Origin: Bacillota bacterium
Lineage (GTDB): Bacteria > Bacillota > Clostridia > Christensenellales > Aristaeellaceae
Length of the DNA: 25,029 nucleotides
Assembly (NCBI GenBank): GCA_023435435.1
Contig: JAEYRW010000055.1
Span: 1-25,029, forward strand
Direction: 5' to 3'
This document shows, piece by piece, positions 14,236 to 22,067 of the stretch (the first letter of the stretch is position 1; each line of letters opens with the position of its first letter). Position numbers and translations under genes: made by a program. The notes under the pieces are model-generated. The model worked only from the letters and a program-made list of their open reading frames with translations. It searched no databases and had not been told where the DNA came from.

Positions 14236-16917
14236 TCAGCCGCGTGCCCCGATATTCTCCGCCAGAATCGCGAGAACCCGGTCCATTGCCGCCGCGCATT
14301 CCCGAATCTTTCCGGCGATTTTTCCGCGCCTTTCCGGGTCGGAAAGCGCCTCCAGCGTGGCGTTGAACCCGCCGCCCAAGGATTCCAGGCATTCCATGCC
14401 GCGCCGGTTTTCCCCGTCGCTTCCGTTCCAAAGCGCAGCCAGCAGCTTGTACTGGTCGATGATTTCGCCGAGGAACGCAAGGTCGGGATTTTTCTGGCGC
14501 GCGCGCACCAGGAATTCGCGGCAGCTGCCGTTGGTGGCCACGTTGCACACGTAGATCTTGTACGCGGCCCATTCCTCAAAATCTTCGAATTGATCCGGCT
14601 TCATATCCGCAAAGCGTCCGCCCTCCACCTCGTCCGCCCACGCCCGGAATGCGGCCGCGCCAAAGCAGTAATCCCGCGCGTCCGTGGTGAGCAGCCGTGG
14701 CATGTCGAAAACCACCTCCCGGTACAGTCGGTCGGTTTCCACATCCCGCGTCTTTTCGCCGATGAAGCACCAGCCGTCACACGCGAAATCCGCCTGCTCG
14801 TCCGACTCCGCCACCGTGTGCCCCTGAACGGAATTGTGCTTGGATGTAAAGAACGCCTCGGCGGGAACGCGCTCCGGCTCCGGTTTGTCAGACGTCAGGC
14901 ACAAAAGCGTCTTTCCGTATTCCTCGTAGCCCACGAATACGCCCCAGCCGTAGAAGCAGCGGATCACCGGCACGCCCCGGTCGATGTCCGCCATGAGCTT
15001 TTGCAGGTAAAAATCCAGGTTCGCCCGCACGTCCTCCTGAGGCACGAAGCTGCTGTCGTAGCCGCACCTGGCAAAAACGTTCTCCACGAAATCGCCCCTT
15101 TCCGCGCAGAGCAGGTAGTCCGTCGCGCCGTCGCCCCGGAAGCGGTCCCGGGCAAAGACCTGCGCCAGATGGTCGCCGGTGAGGCCGGAGAAAAACCAGT
15201 AGTCCAGTTCCGGCGCGCCAAGGCACTCCATCACGTACTTTGCGCAGCCGTTGAACCAGTAATTTTCGCCATAATGATGTGTAATGAGCGGGTGGATGCG
15301 CGGAATGACGTTGTTGCTCCGTCCCTGTGCGGACATGGAAACGCCGCCTTTCATGGCCAGTTTGGGGGTGGATTTGAGCTGGGAGACGCGCACGGCGCGG
15401 AAAAAGAGCTTGTTGCTGCCGTTGGAGCCGAGGAGGATGGGGCGCGGCGTTTGGCCGCGCAGATCCGCCGACATATAGGGCATGTTCATCTCGCAGTGCC
15501 GCACATCCCCGTTGACGACCACCGCGAAGTGCTTCTCGCCGACAATCCAGCTGAGACGGTTGTACACGCCCGGCTCGACGCGCCCGCGCCCCGGGTAGGT
15601 GTGAACGTCGCCGAAGACGGGCTGCTCGAAGCGGATGGCCTCCCGGGAAAACTGCGGGTCGGCGTTGTTGTCCATGTTGATGCCGAAAAGCCGGTGATCG
15701 TGGTAAAAGCGCACACTTCCCTCGTCGCTGCCGTGGGCGAAGGTCGCGCTGGAATCGTCGATCCGGAATGTGATGTCCACCCGGAAGGGGACGCGCACCG
15801 CCGTCTTCGTGGAAAGTCGGCGCTTGTCGATCCAGGGGATAAACTCCGCCTCGCCGTCCGCGTTGACGCGGTAGTGGGGGGCGAGGATGGGCTCGAAGCC
15901 GTCCATGGGAATGTCCCTGGACCATAAAACCGGGTTGGCCGCCTCGACTTCGGCTTGAGAAATGTCCGTGACGGGCGATCCCGCTTCGTAGAGCGCCGCG
16001 TTGGGCAGCCTTCTTTTGACGGGGATGAGCATGTCCAGACGCTGACGCCGTTCGTCCGCGGACAGCAGGGACTCCAAAAGCGTCGGGTGCCGCAGCCGCC
16101 CGTCGCGGCGGTAATCCACCTCGTAGGAGGGGTTTTCGTCGAACCGGCGGACCACCGCGCGCTGGAGCGCAGGCAGGTCCTCGTCCGCGAAGGCCCCGAA
16201 CGCCGCGAACAGACCGCCTTCGAAAGAGATGTCGGCATATGGCCCGCCGTTCACGAAGCCATTCTCGATTTTTTGGAGCAGCACCGGCTGATTTTCCTCG
16301 TCCTGAGTCTCGAACAGCGTCCGCGACCCGGGCGCGCCGGGCTCGAGACCTTCCCTTTGCAGCCATGCCCAGAATTCCTCCGCGTCCGACGCAGCCGTGT
16401 CCTTTCTGCGGGACGAGAGCATGCGCATGGGCTTCAGCTCGATGACGCAGACCTCCGCGGGGCTTGAAAGCGCCGCGGACGCCGCGGACAGGGTTTCGTA
16501 CGATTCTGTGCCCGGTTCGCTTCCGCCCTTGCATAGCTTGTCGTACACAAGGGGGAGGGCGGACAGGTGACGGATGCCGTTTTCAAGCATGGCGCGCAAA
16601 AATCCGTCGACGATGCGGCGCAGATCGCCCAGTGTGCCCATCTCCCGGTCGATGGCCTGCAGGCGGCCCACAAACGTCTCCACCAGCACGCGCATGTCGC
16701 GGCTTTCGTAGATGCGCAGTATGTCCTTGATGGGAATCTGCATTTTGCGCAGAACCACGATCTGCCGAACCCGTTCGACGGTTTGCTCGTCGTAAAACCG
16801 GTACTTTTCAAAGGGAGGCCGCACGCTCCGGATCAGGCCGATTTCCTCGTAGTACCGAAGGCTCCGCGAAGAGATTTCCAACTGTCCGCTCACATCGGTG
16901 ATTTTCAGAAGCGCCAT
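14236..16917 (-). CDS. Very large MerR-family regulator with effector and C39-like domains
   Basis: An 893-residue protein; ordinary MerR regulators have 120-280. Residues 1-72 are a MerR winged helix (ITDVSGQLEISSRSLRYYEEIGLI) and 75-112 the dimer helix. Residues 153-310 resemble a GyrI/BmrR-type effector domain (VCVIELKPMRMLSSRR). Residues 325-515 are beta-rich with PFRVDITFRIDDSS and LSWIVGEKHFAVVVNG, suggesting a jelly-roll (LamG-like) ligand fold. Residues 545-690 (NYWFNGCAKYVMECLG with Cys558, then IDRGVPVIRCFYGWG) resemble BtrH-N/C39-like papain-fold modules. The last 200 residues are helical and unassigned. ATG 16917 has GGGAGG 7 bases upstream. It is transcribed from its own MerR-type promoter, so autoregulation is likely. 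Domain calls beyond the HTH are tentative. Confidence 0.85.
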   Translation of the reverse strand: MALLKITDVSGQLEISSRSLRYYEEIGLIRSVRPPFEKYRFYDEQTVERVRQIVVLRKMQIPIKDILRIYESRDMRVLVETFVGRLQAIDREMGTLGDLRRIVDGFLRAMLENGIRHLSALPLVYDKLCKGGSEPGTESYETLSAASAALSSPAEVCVIELKPMRMLSSRRKDTAASDAEEFWAWLQREGLEPGAPGSRTLFETQDEENQPVLLQKIENGFVNGGPYADISFEGGLFAAFGAFADEDLPALQRAVVRRFDENPSYEVDYRRDGRLRHPTLLESLLSADERRQRLDMLIPVKRRLPNAALYEAGSPVTDISQAEVEAANPVLWSRDIPMDGFEPILAPHYRVNADGEAEFIPWIDKRRLSTKTAVRVPFRVDITFRIDDSSATFAHGSDEGSVRFYHDHRLFGINMDNNADPQFSREAIRFEQPVFGDVHTYPGRGRVEPGVYNRLSWIVGEKHFAVVVNGDVRHCEMNMPYMSADLRGQTPRPILLGSNGSNKLFFRAVRVSQLKSTPKLAMKGGVSMSAQGRSNNVIPRIHPLITHHYGENYWFNGCAKYVMECLGAPELDYWFFSGLTGDHLAQVFARDRFRGDGATDYLLCAERGDFVENVFARCGYDSSFVPQEDVRANLDFYLQKLMADIDRGVPVIRCFYGWGVFVGYEEYGKTLLCLTSDKPEPERVPAEAFFTSKHNSVQGHTVAESDEQADFACDGWCFIGEKTRDVETDRLYREVVFDMPRLLTTDARDYCFGAAAFRAWADEVEGGRFADMKPDQFEDFEEWAAYKIYVCNVATNGSCREFLVRARQKNPDLAFLGEIIDQYKLLAALWNGSDGENRRGMECLESLGGGFNATLEALSDPERRGKIAGKIRECAAAMDRVLAILAENIGARG

Positions 16918-16948
16918 GCCGCTGCCTCCCGCGTCGTTTGTTGCTCCC

Positions 16949-16979
16949 ATTATACCACTTGACGCTGCGGCAAAGTCAA
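16949..16979 (-). promoter_or_regulatory. MerR-type promoter with 19-bp spacer and operator dyad
   Basis: Read on the - strand: -35 TTGACT (16979-16974), a 19-bp spacer and an extended -10 TGGTATAAT (TATAAT at 16954-16949). A 21-bp dyad spans 16959-16979: TTGAC with GTCAA outside and TGC with GCA inside around a central C. The over-long spacer with a dyad inside it is the known architecture of MerR-controlled promoters. Confidence 0.88.
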
Positions 16980-16996
16980 CCGTTTCGCGCCCATTC

Positions 16997-17030
16997 AAAA
17001 ACGGCACGACAGATTGCCTGCCGTGCCGTT
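16997..17030 (-). terminator. Intrinsic terminator after oxidoreductase gene
   Basis: On the - strand AACGGCACGGCAG pairs with CTGTCGTGCCGTT (13 bp, one G-U) around GCAAT, followed by TTTT. It separates the two-gene operon from the MerR-type gene. Confidence 0.9.
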
Positions 17031-17065
17031 GCCCAATTCCGCCCCAGTGATTTTGATCTAAAGCA

Positions 17066-18103
17066 TTACCAATCCCTGCGGTACGCGGTGGCGCGTCCGG
17101 AAGCCGCCGACTGGTACGCCGCCTCTGCAAGTCCCACGACGTCGAGGGCGGTCTTCATGTCCATGCCCGCAAGGGCGCGGTCTTCGTCCGCGCCGGTCAT
17201 CACGAACCTCAGAAAGTCGCAGACCGGGAAACTGGGCGTCTTTGCGTATTCCTCAGCCGGGATGACCGCCATTTCCGATTCCTTCCCGGGCAGGCGGTTG
17301 GAATTGACCTTGACCACGTCGCGTCCCTCCAGACCCTGGATCGTGATGATGCCGTCCGTTCCCAGAATCTCAAAGTTGTTTTCCATGATGTTTGTCACCA
17401 TGTCGGTGTGCGCCGTGCCGATGGCCCCATTCTCGAATTCCACCAGTATGGTGGCGCTGTCCTCCGTTTCGTGGCCGGTGAAGTTGTGGGTGTAGGCCGA
17501 GACGGACCCGGGCCTGCCGCAGAAGTGCGCCAGCATCGAAAGCCCGTGAATGCCCAGATCGATGAGCGCGCCGCCCCCCGCCACTTTTTGGGAGAACCAG
17601 TCGTCGGGCAGGCGGTCCGACTTCGCCGCGCCGTGGGCGCGTCGGAAGTGCAGCGAGACCACGTCGCCGATGGCGCCCGCGTCCACCAGCTTTTTTGCGT
17701 ACCGGTAGGAGGCGACCGCGAGGGATTCGTGGGAGACGGCAAACTTCACCCCCGCCTGCTCGACGGCTTCCTTCACAGCCAGACAGTCCGCCACGGTGGG
17801 GCAGAGGGCCTTGTCGGTGTAGACGTGCTTCCCGGCCCGGGCGGCGCGGGTCAGAATGTCCCGGTGCTTGCAGGTTTCCGCCTCGCAGAGCACGGCGTCT
17901 ATTGTGGGGTCGTCCAGGATGGTCTGAAAATCCGGCGCGATGGGCGCCCCCGTCTGCTTCTGAACCCGCCCGGCGCGCGCCGCGTCGTCGTCCCACACAT
18001 AGGCCCACTCGACGCTTTCGCCGAACTGTTCCTTAATTTGCTTTAAGTACATCATCGTGTGCACATGCCACGCGCCCGCGAGGGCCAATTTGATCTTCTT
18101 CAT
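17066..18103 (-). CDS. Gfo/Idh/MocA-family NAD(P)-dependent oxidoreductase
   Basis: A 345-residue cytoplasmic sugar or inositol-type dehydrogenase, or a related enzyme. The N-terminal Rossmann fold (about 1-125) begins KIKLALAGAWHVH, a variant of the usual glycine loop. Lys98 in TDKALCP matches the family's EKP lysine. In the C-terminal substrate domain, GGGALIDLGIHGL supplies Asp182 and His186, so the catalytic Lys-Asp-His set is present. Start ATG 18103 has AAGGAG 9 bases away. It follows the TIM-barrel/propeller gene by 25 bases on the same strand and ends before a strong terminator, so the two form an operon. Pairing with an epimerase-like TIM barrel suggests oxidation and isomerisation of the same sugar. 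Exact substrate unknown. Confidence 0.92.
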   Translation of the reverse strand: MKKIKLALAGAWHVHTMMYLKQIKEQFGESVEWAYVWDDDAARAGRVQKQTGAPIAPDFQTILDDPTIDAVLCEAETCKHRDILTRAARAGKHVYTDKALCPTVADCLAVKEAVEQAGVKFAVSHESLAVASYRYAKKLVDAGAIGDVVSLHFRRAHGAAKSDRLPDDWFSQKVAGGGALIDLGIHGLSMLAHFCGRPGSVSAYTHNFTGHETEDSATILVEFENGAIGTAHTDMVTNIMENNFEILGTDGIITIQGLEGRDVVKVNSNRLPGKESEMAVIPAEEYAKTPSFPVCDFLRFVMTGADEDRALAGMDMKTALDVVGLAEAAYQSAASGRATAYRRDW

Positions 18104-18128
18104 GGGAAAATACTCCTTCCGCGTTCCG

Positions 18129-19781
18129 TCATTTTGCGCGGTAGCTTACGAACGCGAACCGCTTGCCGTCGGGTGCCCAGGAATTGACGTTGAGGGTTCC
18201 CTGTCCGCCGTAGAGCCGCGCGATGGTCGCGGGCCTTCCGCCCGAGGCCGGCATGAGCCGCAGCTCCACATTCTTGCCCGGCAGATGCTCGCCCGGCGCC
18301 AGGTCGCCCTTGTGATAGGAGATCATCAACACCTGTTTCCCATCGGGGGAGACGTGGGGGAACCAGCTGTTGAGGTCCTCGTCGAACGTCATCTGCGTCT
18401 GTTCGGAACCGTCCTTCTTCATGCGCCACACCTGCATGAGCCCGGTGCGAACGGAGTTGAACCAGATGTATTCCCCGCTGGGGTCGTACTCGGGCCCGTC
18501 GTTGAGCCCCTTCGCCTCGGTCAACCGCACTTCGTCGCCGCCCTCGGCGGGAATCACGTAAATGTCGCCGCCCATCTCGCGGTCGCGAAACGCGCAGTAG
18601 GCGAGTGTGCTTCCGTCGGGCGACCAGCCGTGCAGAAAGCTGGGCGAATGGGGCGTTACCTCCCGCGGCGTTCCGCCCGCCATGGGCAGGATGTACACCT
18701 TGGAACCCATGCCGCCCGCCCCGACGGTCATGTGGCTCACCGCGAGCCATTTCCCGTCCGCCGAAATCACATGGTCGTTGTTGCAGTTGGTGGCAAAGCC
18801 CGTATCAATCTGCTCGACAGTGTCCGTGGCGAGGATGTATTTGTACATCAGGCCCCCGCTGTTGTACACCAGATGCGCTCCGTCCTTGCTCCAGTTTGGC
18901 GCTTCGATGACGTCGTCAAATTCGCGCAGCACCCTCCGCGCGCCGGTCTCGACTTCGTAGATCTCGAGAACCGACGATTCGTTCCGCGCGTACGGGTTGT
19001 TTTTCCGCGCGGCGGCCTTGACGGCCGCGCAGGAATTGGCGAGGTCGTCCAGAAAGTCGCCCCGCGTCGCGTCCTGATCGACGAAGATGGGCACGTTGCC
19101 CGCGCACTTCATCACAGCGGCCACGTCGGTAACGCCCTCGCCCAGAACGGCGAAGATGTCGTTTCCTGTCTTGTCCTCGAAGCCCACCGCCAGATCCTTG
19201 AAGTGCAGGCAGCTAAGCCGCGTCCCGGGTTTTTGGAGGAGCGCCTCCACGTCGCGTCCGTCGTAGATCGCCCAGCCGGTGTCGATCTGCGCCTTCAGGC
19301 TTGGCGCGTTCTCCATCACCCGCTCGAACGGCGATTCGCCTTCCGCCCCCGCCAACGCTCCTTGGGCGTTATGCAGCCACGCCGCGCAGCCGAGCGCCTC
19401 CAGTTCCCGGGCGATGCCCTCCAGCATCCGCGCGTAGGGCTTCATGTCGCCGCTTGTCTCCTGGGGCAGCCCGAACACGAACGCCTTGACACCATAGCCG
19501 GCGAGCTTTTTCATCTCGGGGAGGCGTGCTCCCACATCCGTGCTGAACATGTGCGCGGACAAAAGCCCCAGTCCGCGCGCGTCCATCGCCTTTTTGAATC
19601 CGGGCACCTCGTCCACCGACCAGGCGAGATGCGAAAACCGCTTCGCCAGCGGGCCCTCCGTGTCGAGTAAAATCACAGGCTCGATGTGTGTGTAGCCCGC
19701 CGCCGCCATCCTGTCAAAAAACGTGTCCGCGTCGCGCCTGAATTCGCGCGAGCAGCCGAATAACTGCGCTCCGATGATCAT
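18129..19781 (-). CDS. Sugar isomerase-like TIM barrel fused to TolB-like propeller
   Basis: A 550-residue protein with two domains normally found as separate genes. Residues 1-258 are a xylose isomerase-like/AP endonuclease 2-type TIM barrel: FFDRMAAAGYTHIEPV, WLHNAQG (His137), QIDTGW (Asp167), CLHFKDL (His193) and FVDQD (Asp235) suit a metal site. Residues 262-550 are a TolB-like propeller with repeated W/x-S-x-D-G blades (NWSKDG, GWSPDG, VSPDG, SWAPDG). The join at AAVKAAARKNNPYARNESS shows no break. It has no signal peptide, so the propeller is probably cytoplasmic. CAAAGGAG lies 9 bases before ATG 19781. It is the first gene of the operon and its promoter bears a cre/LacI-like site. Function is probably sugar isomerisation or epimerisation; the propeller's job is unknown. 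Confidence 0.88.
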   Translation of the reverse strand: MIIGAQLFGCSREFRRDADTFFDRMAAAGYTHIEPVILLDTEGPLAKRFSHLAWSVDEVPGFKKAMDARGLGLLSAHMFSTDVGARLPEMKKLAGYGVKAFVFGLPQETSGDMKPYARMLEGIARELEALGCAAWLHNAQGALAGAEGESPFERVMENAPSLKAQIDTGWAIYDGRDVEALLQKPGTRLSCLHFKDLAVGFEDKTGNDIFAVLGEGVTDVAAVMKCAGNVPIFVDQDATRGDFLDDLANSCAAVKAAARKNNPYARNESSVLEIYEVETGARRVLREFDDVIEAPNWSKDGAHLVYNSGGLMYKYILATDTVEQIDTGFATNCNNDHVISADGKWLAVSHMTVGAGGMGSKVYILPMAGGTPREVTPHSPSFLHGWSPDGSTLAYCAFRDREMGGDIYVIPAEGGDEVRLTEAKGLNDGPEYDPSGEYIWFNSVRTGLMQVWRMKKDGSEQTQMTFDEDLNSWFPHVSPDGKQVLMISYHKGDLAPGEHLPGKNVELRLMPASGGRPATIARLYGGQGTLNVNSWAPDGKRFAFVSYRAK

Positions 19782-19836
19782 CGCGTCAATCTCCTTTGCT
19801 TCCCCGCTGCCTTCCCCATCCGGTGGACACCTCGTA

Positions 19837-19891
19837 TGGTAACGTTTTCATGTGCCGAGAAAAGAGTAGCATGGAAATGGAGGCGTGTCAA
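19837..19891 (-). promoter_or_regulatory. Operon promoter with cre/LacI-like operator
   Basis: On the - strand: -35 TTGACA (19891-19886), a 17-bp spacer and -10 TACTCT (19868-19863). Just past the predicted start lies TGAAAACGTTACCA (19850-19837), one mismatch from the CcpA cre consensus; it could equally serve a LacI-family repressor. The position fits roadblock repression. Confidence 0.75.
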
Positions 19892-20173
19892 GAAAAATCC
19901 GCCCGCGCCATTGTCCGCGCGCGGCCATGCCGGCTTCGTGCGGCGAAAATATGAATCTTTTTGTTACAAAAAAACCGGAGTGTTTGCATGCTGCGTCTGT
20001 AAATAAATGGTACAATTGCTAAAAATGACGATCCGGGGCTCTGGCTTCCCTTTGCGCCGTACCGTCGCACAGCCAGGGCGCGCAGGGACGCACATGAAAG
20101 GCAGGCGTATTTCGGTTTCCGAAAAAAGAAGACGAGACCAGGATTGTGTTTTGCTTACGGATGGAGGAATAAT
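19892..20173 (+). promoter_or_regulatory. Rrf2 gene promoter region and 5' UTR
   Basis: An extended -10 TGGTACAAT (20008-20016) gives a start near 20023 and a 150-base leader. No good -35 exists at 17 bp; TTGCAT (19984-19989) is 21 bp away. A dyad, TTTTTGT-T-ACAAAAA (19958-19972), lies about 40 bases above the -10 and may bind a regulator. No gene is visible in the leader. Confidence 0.55.
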
Positions 20174-20677
20174 ATGCAACTCAAGGTGAGTACGGATTAT
20201 GCGGTCAGACTGCTTTTGAGTTTCGGCGGAGAATCCGTGTGGCTGACGGCGGAGGAATTGAGCGGGAAAATGGCGATCCCGAGGCCGACCGTGGTCAAGA
20301 TCATGAGCCGGATGAAGGGAAAGGGCTGGGTCAAAGCCCGGGAAGGCTTGCACGGCGGATATGCGCTCAACGCGCCGCTTTCAAGCATCTCGCTTCTTGA
20401 TATCTTCCAGGTGATGGAAGAAACGGTTCGCATCAACCGCTGCCTCGAGGAAGACGAATACTGTTCACGCTTTGCGGTGGGGGACTGCCCGGTCCGGGCG
20501 GCCTATGTGCAGATTCAAGGCATGTTGGAGAGGTTGTTCGGGTTGCTGACGCTGGACAAAGTTGCCAACCGGGATTTTGCTTCGCTGGACGTTGCGCGCG
20601 CCATCGGCGGCATGCAGGGACAGGCGGACCGCGGGTGCGGCGGCGGGAGATCGCCGGAGACGCCAACCTGCTGGTGA
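20174..20677 (+). CDS. Rrf2-family regulator with candidate iron-sulfur cysteines
   Basis: A 167-residue DNA-binding protein. Residues 1-65 hold the Rrf2 winged helix (MQLKVSTDYAVRLLLSF, LTAEELSGKMAIPRPTVVKIMSRMKGKGWV, GLHGGYAL). Residues 75-90 contain the LLDIFQVMEETVRINRC dimer segment. Cys90, Cys97 and Cys105 follow the C-x6-C-x7-C spacing seen in cluster-binding members such as IscR and NsrR, so redox or iron sensing is plausible. From about residue 145 the sequence (GGMQGQADRGCGGG...) no longer looks like the family, and the same DNA carries a chemoreceptor scrap in another frame, so the tail may have been altered by rearrangement. GGAGGA lies 5 bases before ATG 20174. No target operator is identified. 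Confidence 0.88.
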   Translation: MQLKVSTDYAVRLLLSFGGESVWLTAEELSGKMAIPRPTVVKIMSRMKGKGWVKAREGLHGGYALNAPLSSISLLDIFQVMEETVRINRCLEEDEYCSRFAVGDCPVRAAYVQIQGMLERLFGLLTLDKVANRDFASLDVARAIGGMQGQADRGCGGGRSPETPTCW

Positions 20678-20799
20678 TCGCGGCGCGCAAAAATGCCGAG
20701 GAAGGCGACGGACGGATGAAGGAGATACGCCTCGCCATGGACGGGATCAGCCGGTCCTCCGCAGACATTTTCCAGGTCATTCGGTTGATCGGCGACAAT
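20635..20799 (+). pseudogene. Fragment of methyl-accepting chemotaxis protein
   Basis: About 55 residues, including ARKNAEEGDGRMKEI and GISRSSADIFQVIRLIGD, match the usual MCP signalling-domain pattern (NAEEGD-x-M-x-EM ... I-x-x-SS-x-I-x-x-I-I-x-x-I). The reading then diverges and neither a start nor the rest of the receptor is present. It overlaps the tail of the Rrf2 gene in another frame. Probably a rearrangement relic. Confidence 0.6.
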
Positions 20800-20949
20800 G
20801 GAGCGGCCGTCCTCCTTTTGCGCGGTTTCCATGACCGTCCCAGCGCGGCAAAGGAGGGTAGGAAAGCAGATCCTCTGCTACACGAAAATCGGGTTCCGGG
20901 ATGGCGAAACCTTGCGATACACGTAAAAATAGTCAGAAAACGTTTAGTT

Positions 20950-21020
20950 CCTTCGTAGGTGGACGTCGCCGTGCGGTTTCCGAGCGTCTCGTTCAGAATG
21001 TTCCCGCGATTGTCACAGGC
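20950..21020 (-). pseudogene. Isolated YD-repeat (Rhs) scrap
   Basis: On the - strand one frame reads CDNRGNILNETLGNRTAT-STYEG, the classic Rhs/WapA YD-repeat pattern (YD-x-x-GN-I-x-x-E-x-x-G-N-x-T-x-T-Y-x-Y). It follows the orphan tip below and continues into unrelated sequence, so it is a remnant from another part of an Rhs gene. Confidence 0.6.
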
Positions 21021-21778
21021 GCAATCGGGTCGCCTGGGGGGGCCGCCGAACCATACGGCGAGTTCCACTCCCCCACGATAATGCTGCAAGCAATTCCTGT
21101 AGAGTCTACTAATTCGCGCCGGTTACGCGCAAACCAACCAGCAATACTATTCGCGGCAGTTAATTGTAATTGCGCAGACAGTATATCTGCTTCTTGCTGT
21201 GCGTGTAGTGCGTCCCGAATGTAATTGCCGAAATCGCTAAGCCATTTCTTTGCTTTATTAACCGGATTCTGTCTATCATATTCGGCGCGGTTTGCCATAT
21301 AATCCGACCAGCCGGGAGAATGATGCGCAGTACCGCCCTTGTCTGTCTCATATGTGCTGTAACTTCGTACTGAACCTGAAGCATCAGACAAAATAATGGG
21401 ATTATTATAGCAGTAAGAAAAAATTGTGTGTTAATAGTTTGCCCGAATGCCCAAACAGAAAATCCGCACAAACAGACCTCCCTAGCCCGGATCATAGTAC
21501 CGGCTCCTGAGGTAGTAATACCCCGTCTCATCGTCGTACAGATACCCGCGATATCTGAACGGATTTTCCTTGCCAAGGGTGCCCGCCAGCGTGTCCGTGG
21601 TCGAGAGCGGCTTGCCCCACGCGTCGTATTTGTATTCTACGACCAAGTTGTTGGCGCTGTCAAGAAGTCCCACCACGTCTCCCTGCAAATTGTATACGTA
21701 TGTGTAGTACGCCGCTGTTCCCGTACTGCGCTTCCTTGAGCAGAGAGGCTGGACTATTACGCGATCTATAGATGGCAA
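20993..21778 (-). pseudogene. Orphan Rhs core end with unknown C-terminal tip (frameshifted)
   Basis: The first part (to 21482) gives YYTYVYNLQGDVVGLLDSAN, EYKYDAWGKP, NPFRYRGYLYDDETGYYYLRSRYYDPG, the conserved end of an Rhs core, then a stop. One base added in a G-run there restores the usual reading after DPG, and one more in the T-run near 21407 gives THNFF, YCYNNPIILSDASG, the normal core-tip joint. The tip (to 20993) reads YSTYETDKGGTAHHSPGWSDYMANRAEYDRQ (in two blocks), KKWLSDFGNYIRDALHAQQ and so on; I do not recognise a toxin family. The piece begins abruptly near 21730 without promoter or ribosome site, as displaced Rhs tips do. The tip end runs into the YD-repeat scrap. Confidence 0.72.
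21482..21730 (-). repeat. Rhs core-end repeat, copy 1 (copy 2 at 23398-23640)
   Basis: About 240 bases encoding YTYV-x-NLQGDVVGL to YYYLRSRY are closely related to 23398-23640 in the same orientation, with a 33-base exact match around the codons for YKYDAWGKP. The sequences diverge fully on both sides. Such direct repeats are the expected recombination sites for tip exchange. Confidence 0.85.
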
Positions 21779-21789
21779 GAGATGCCTTT

Positions 21790-22049
21790 CTATGTTCGAC
21801 TACAAAAAGGGCTAACCGTGCGATGAATATTTTCACCTAAGCGGTAGCCCTTTTGGTCTACTTTGCCGCAAAGCAGAGAGTTGGATTTATCATTATATTC
21901 AGAAAGATTTTGTATATAATCCCGAGCGTAGAGGACGGGATAATAAATGAGTAAGGATGCGGAAAACGAATGTCGGATATCCAGACGATAGACAAAATTG
22001 CAGTGATAACTACGAATGCCCAATAAAATATAATGAGAATGTTCTTCAT
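21790..22049 (-). pseudogene. Small membrane protein, possibly frameshifted
   Basis: From ATG 22049 (GTGAG about 7 bases upstream) the frame gives MKNILIIFYWAFVVITAILSI, one clear membrane segment and a second hydrophobic stretch, and stops at 21858 after 63 residues. A different frame over the last half reads ARDYIQNLSEYNDKSNSLL, GKVDQKGYRLGENIHRT and looks more like natural protein, stopping at 21790; a single shift near 21930 would join them into about 86 residues. It lies 18 bases after the membrane gene upstream and may be a second immunity-type gene. Family unknown. Confidence 0.45.
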
Positions 22050-22067
22050 AAGCAACTCACGTTACTC

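Noticed and set aside
14590..15927. Plus-strand frame of 445 codons opposite the MerR-type gene
   Set aside because: High-GC shadow; composition and absence of motifs argue against it, while the minus strand has recognisable domains and start signals.
18057..19670. Plus-strand frame of 537 codons opposite the TIM-propeller gene
   Set aside because: Shadow of a convincing two-domain protein; no ribosome site or family.
20007..20189. Small frame in the Rrf2 gene leader
   Set aside because: No ribosome site for a plausible start and no resemblance to a leader peptide. It overlaps the Rrf2 start in another frame.
21805..21854. AAAAGGGCTA(A)CCG with CGGTAGCCCTTTT as a terminator
   Set aside because: Thirteen pairs with a bulge and T-rich ends, but a 23-base loop, and it may be coding in the small membrane gene. 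Not certain enough to list.
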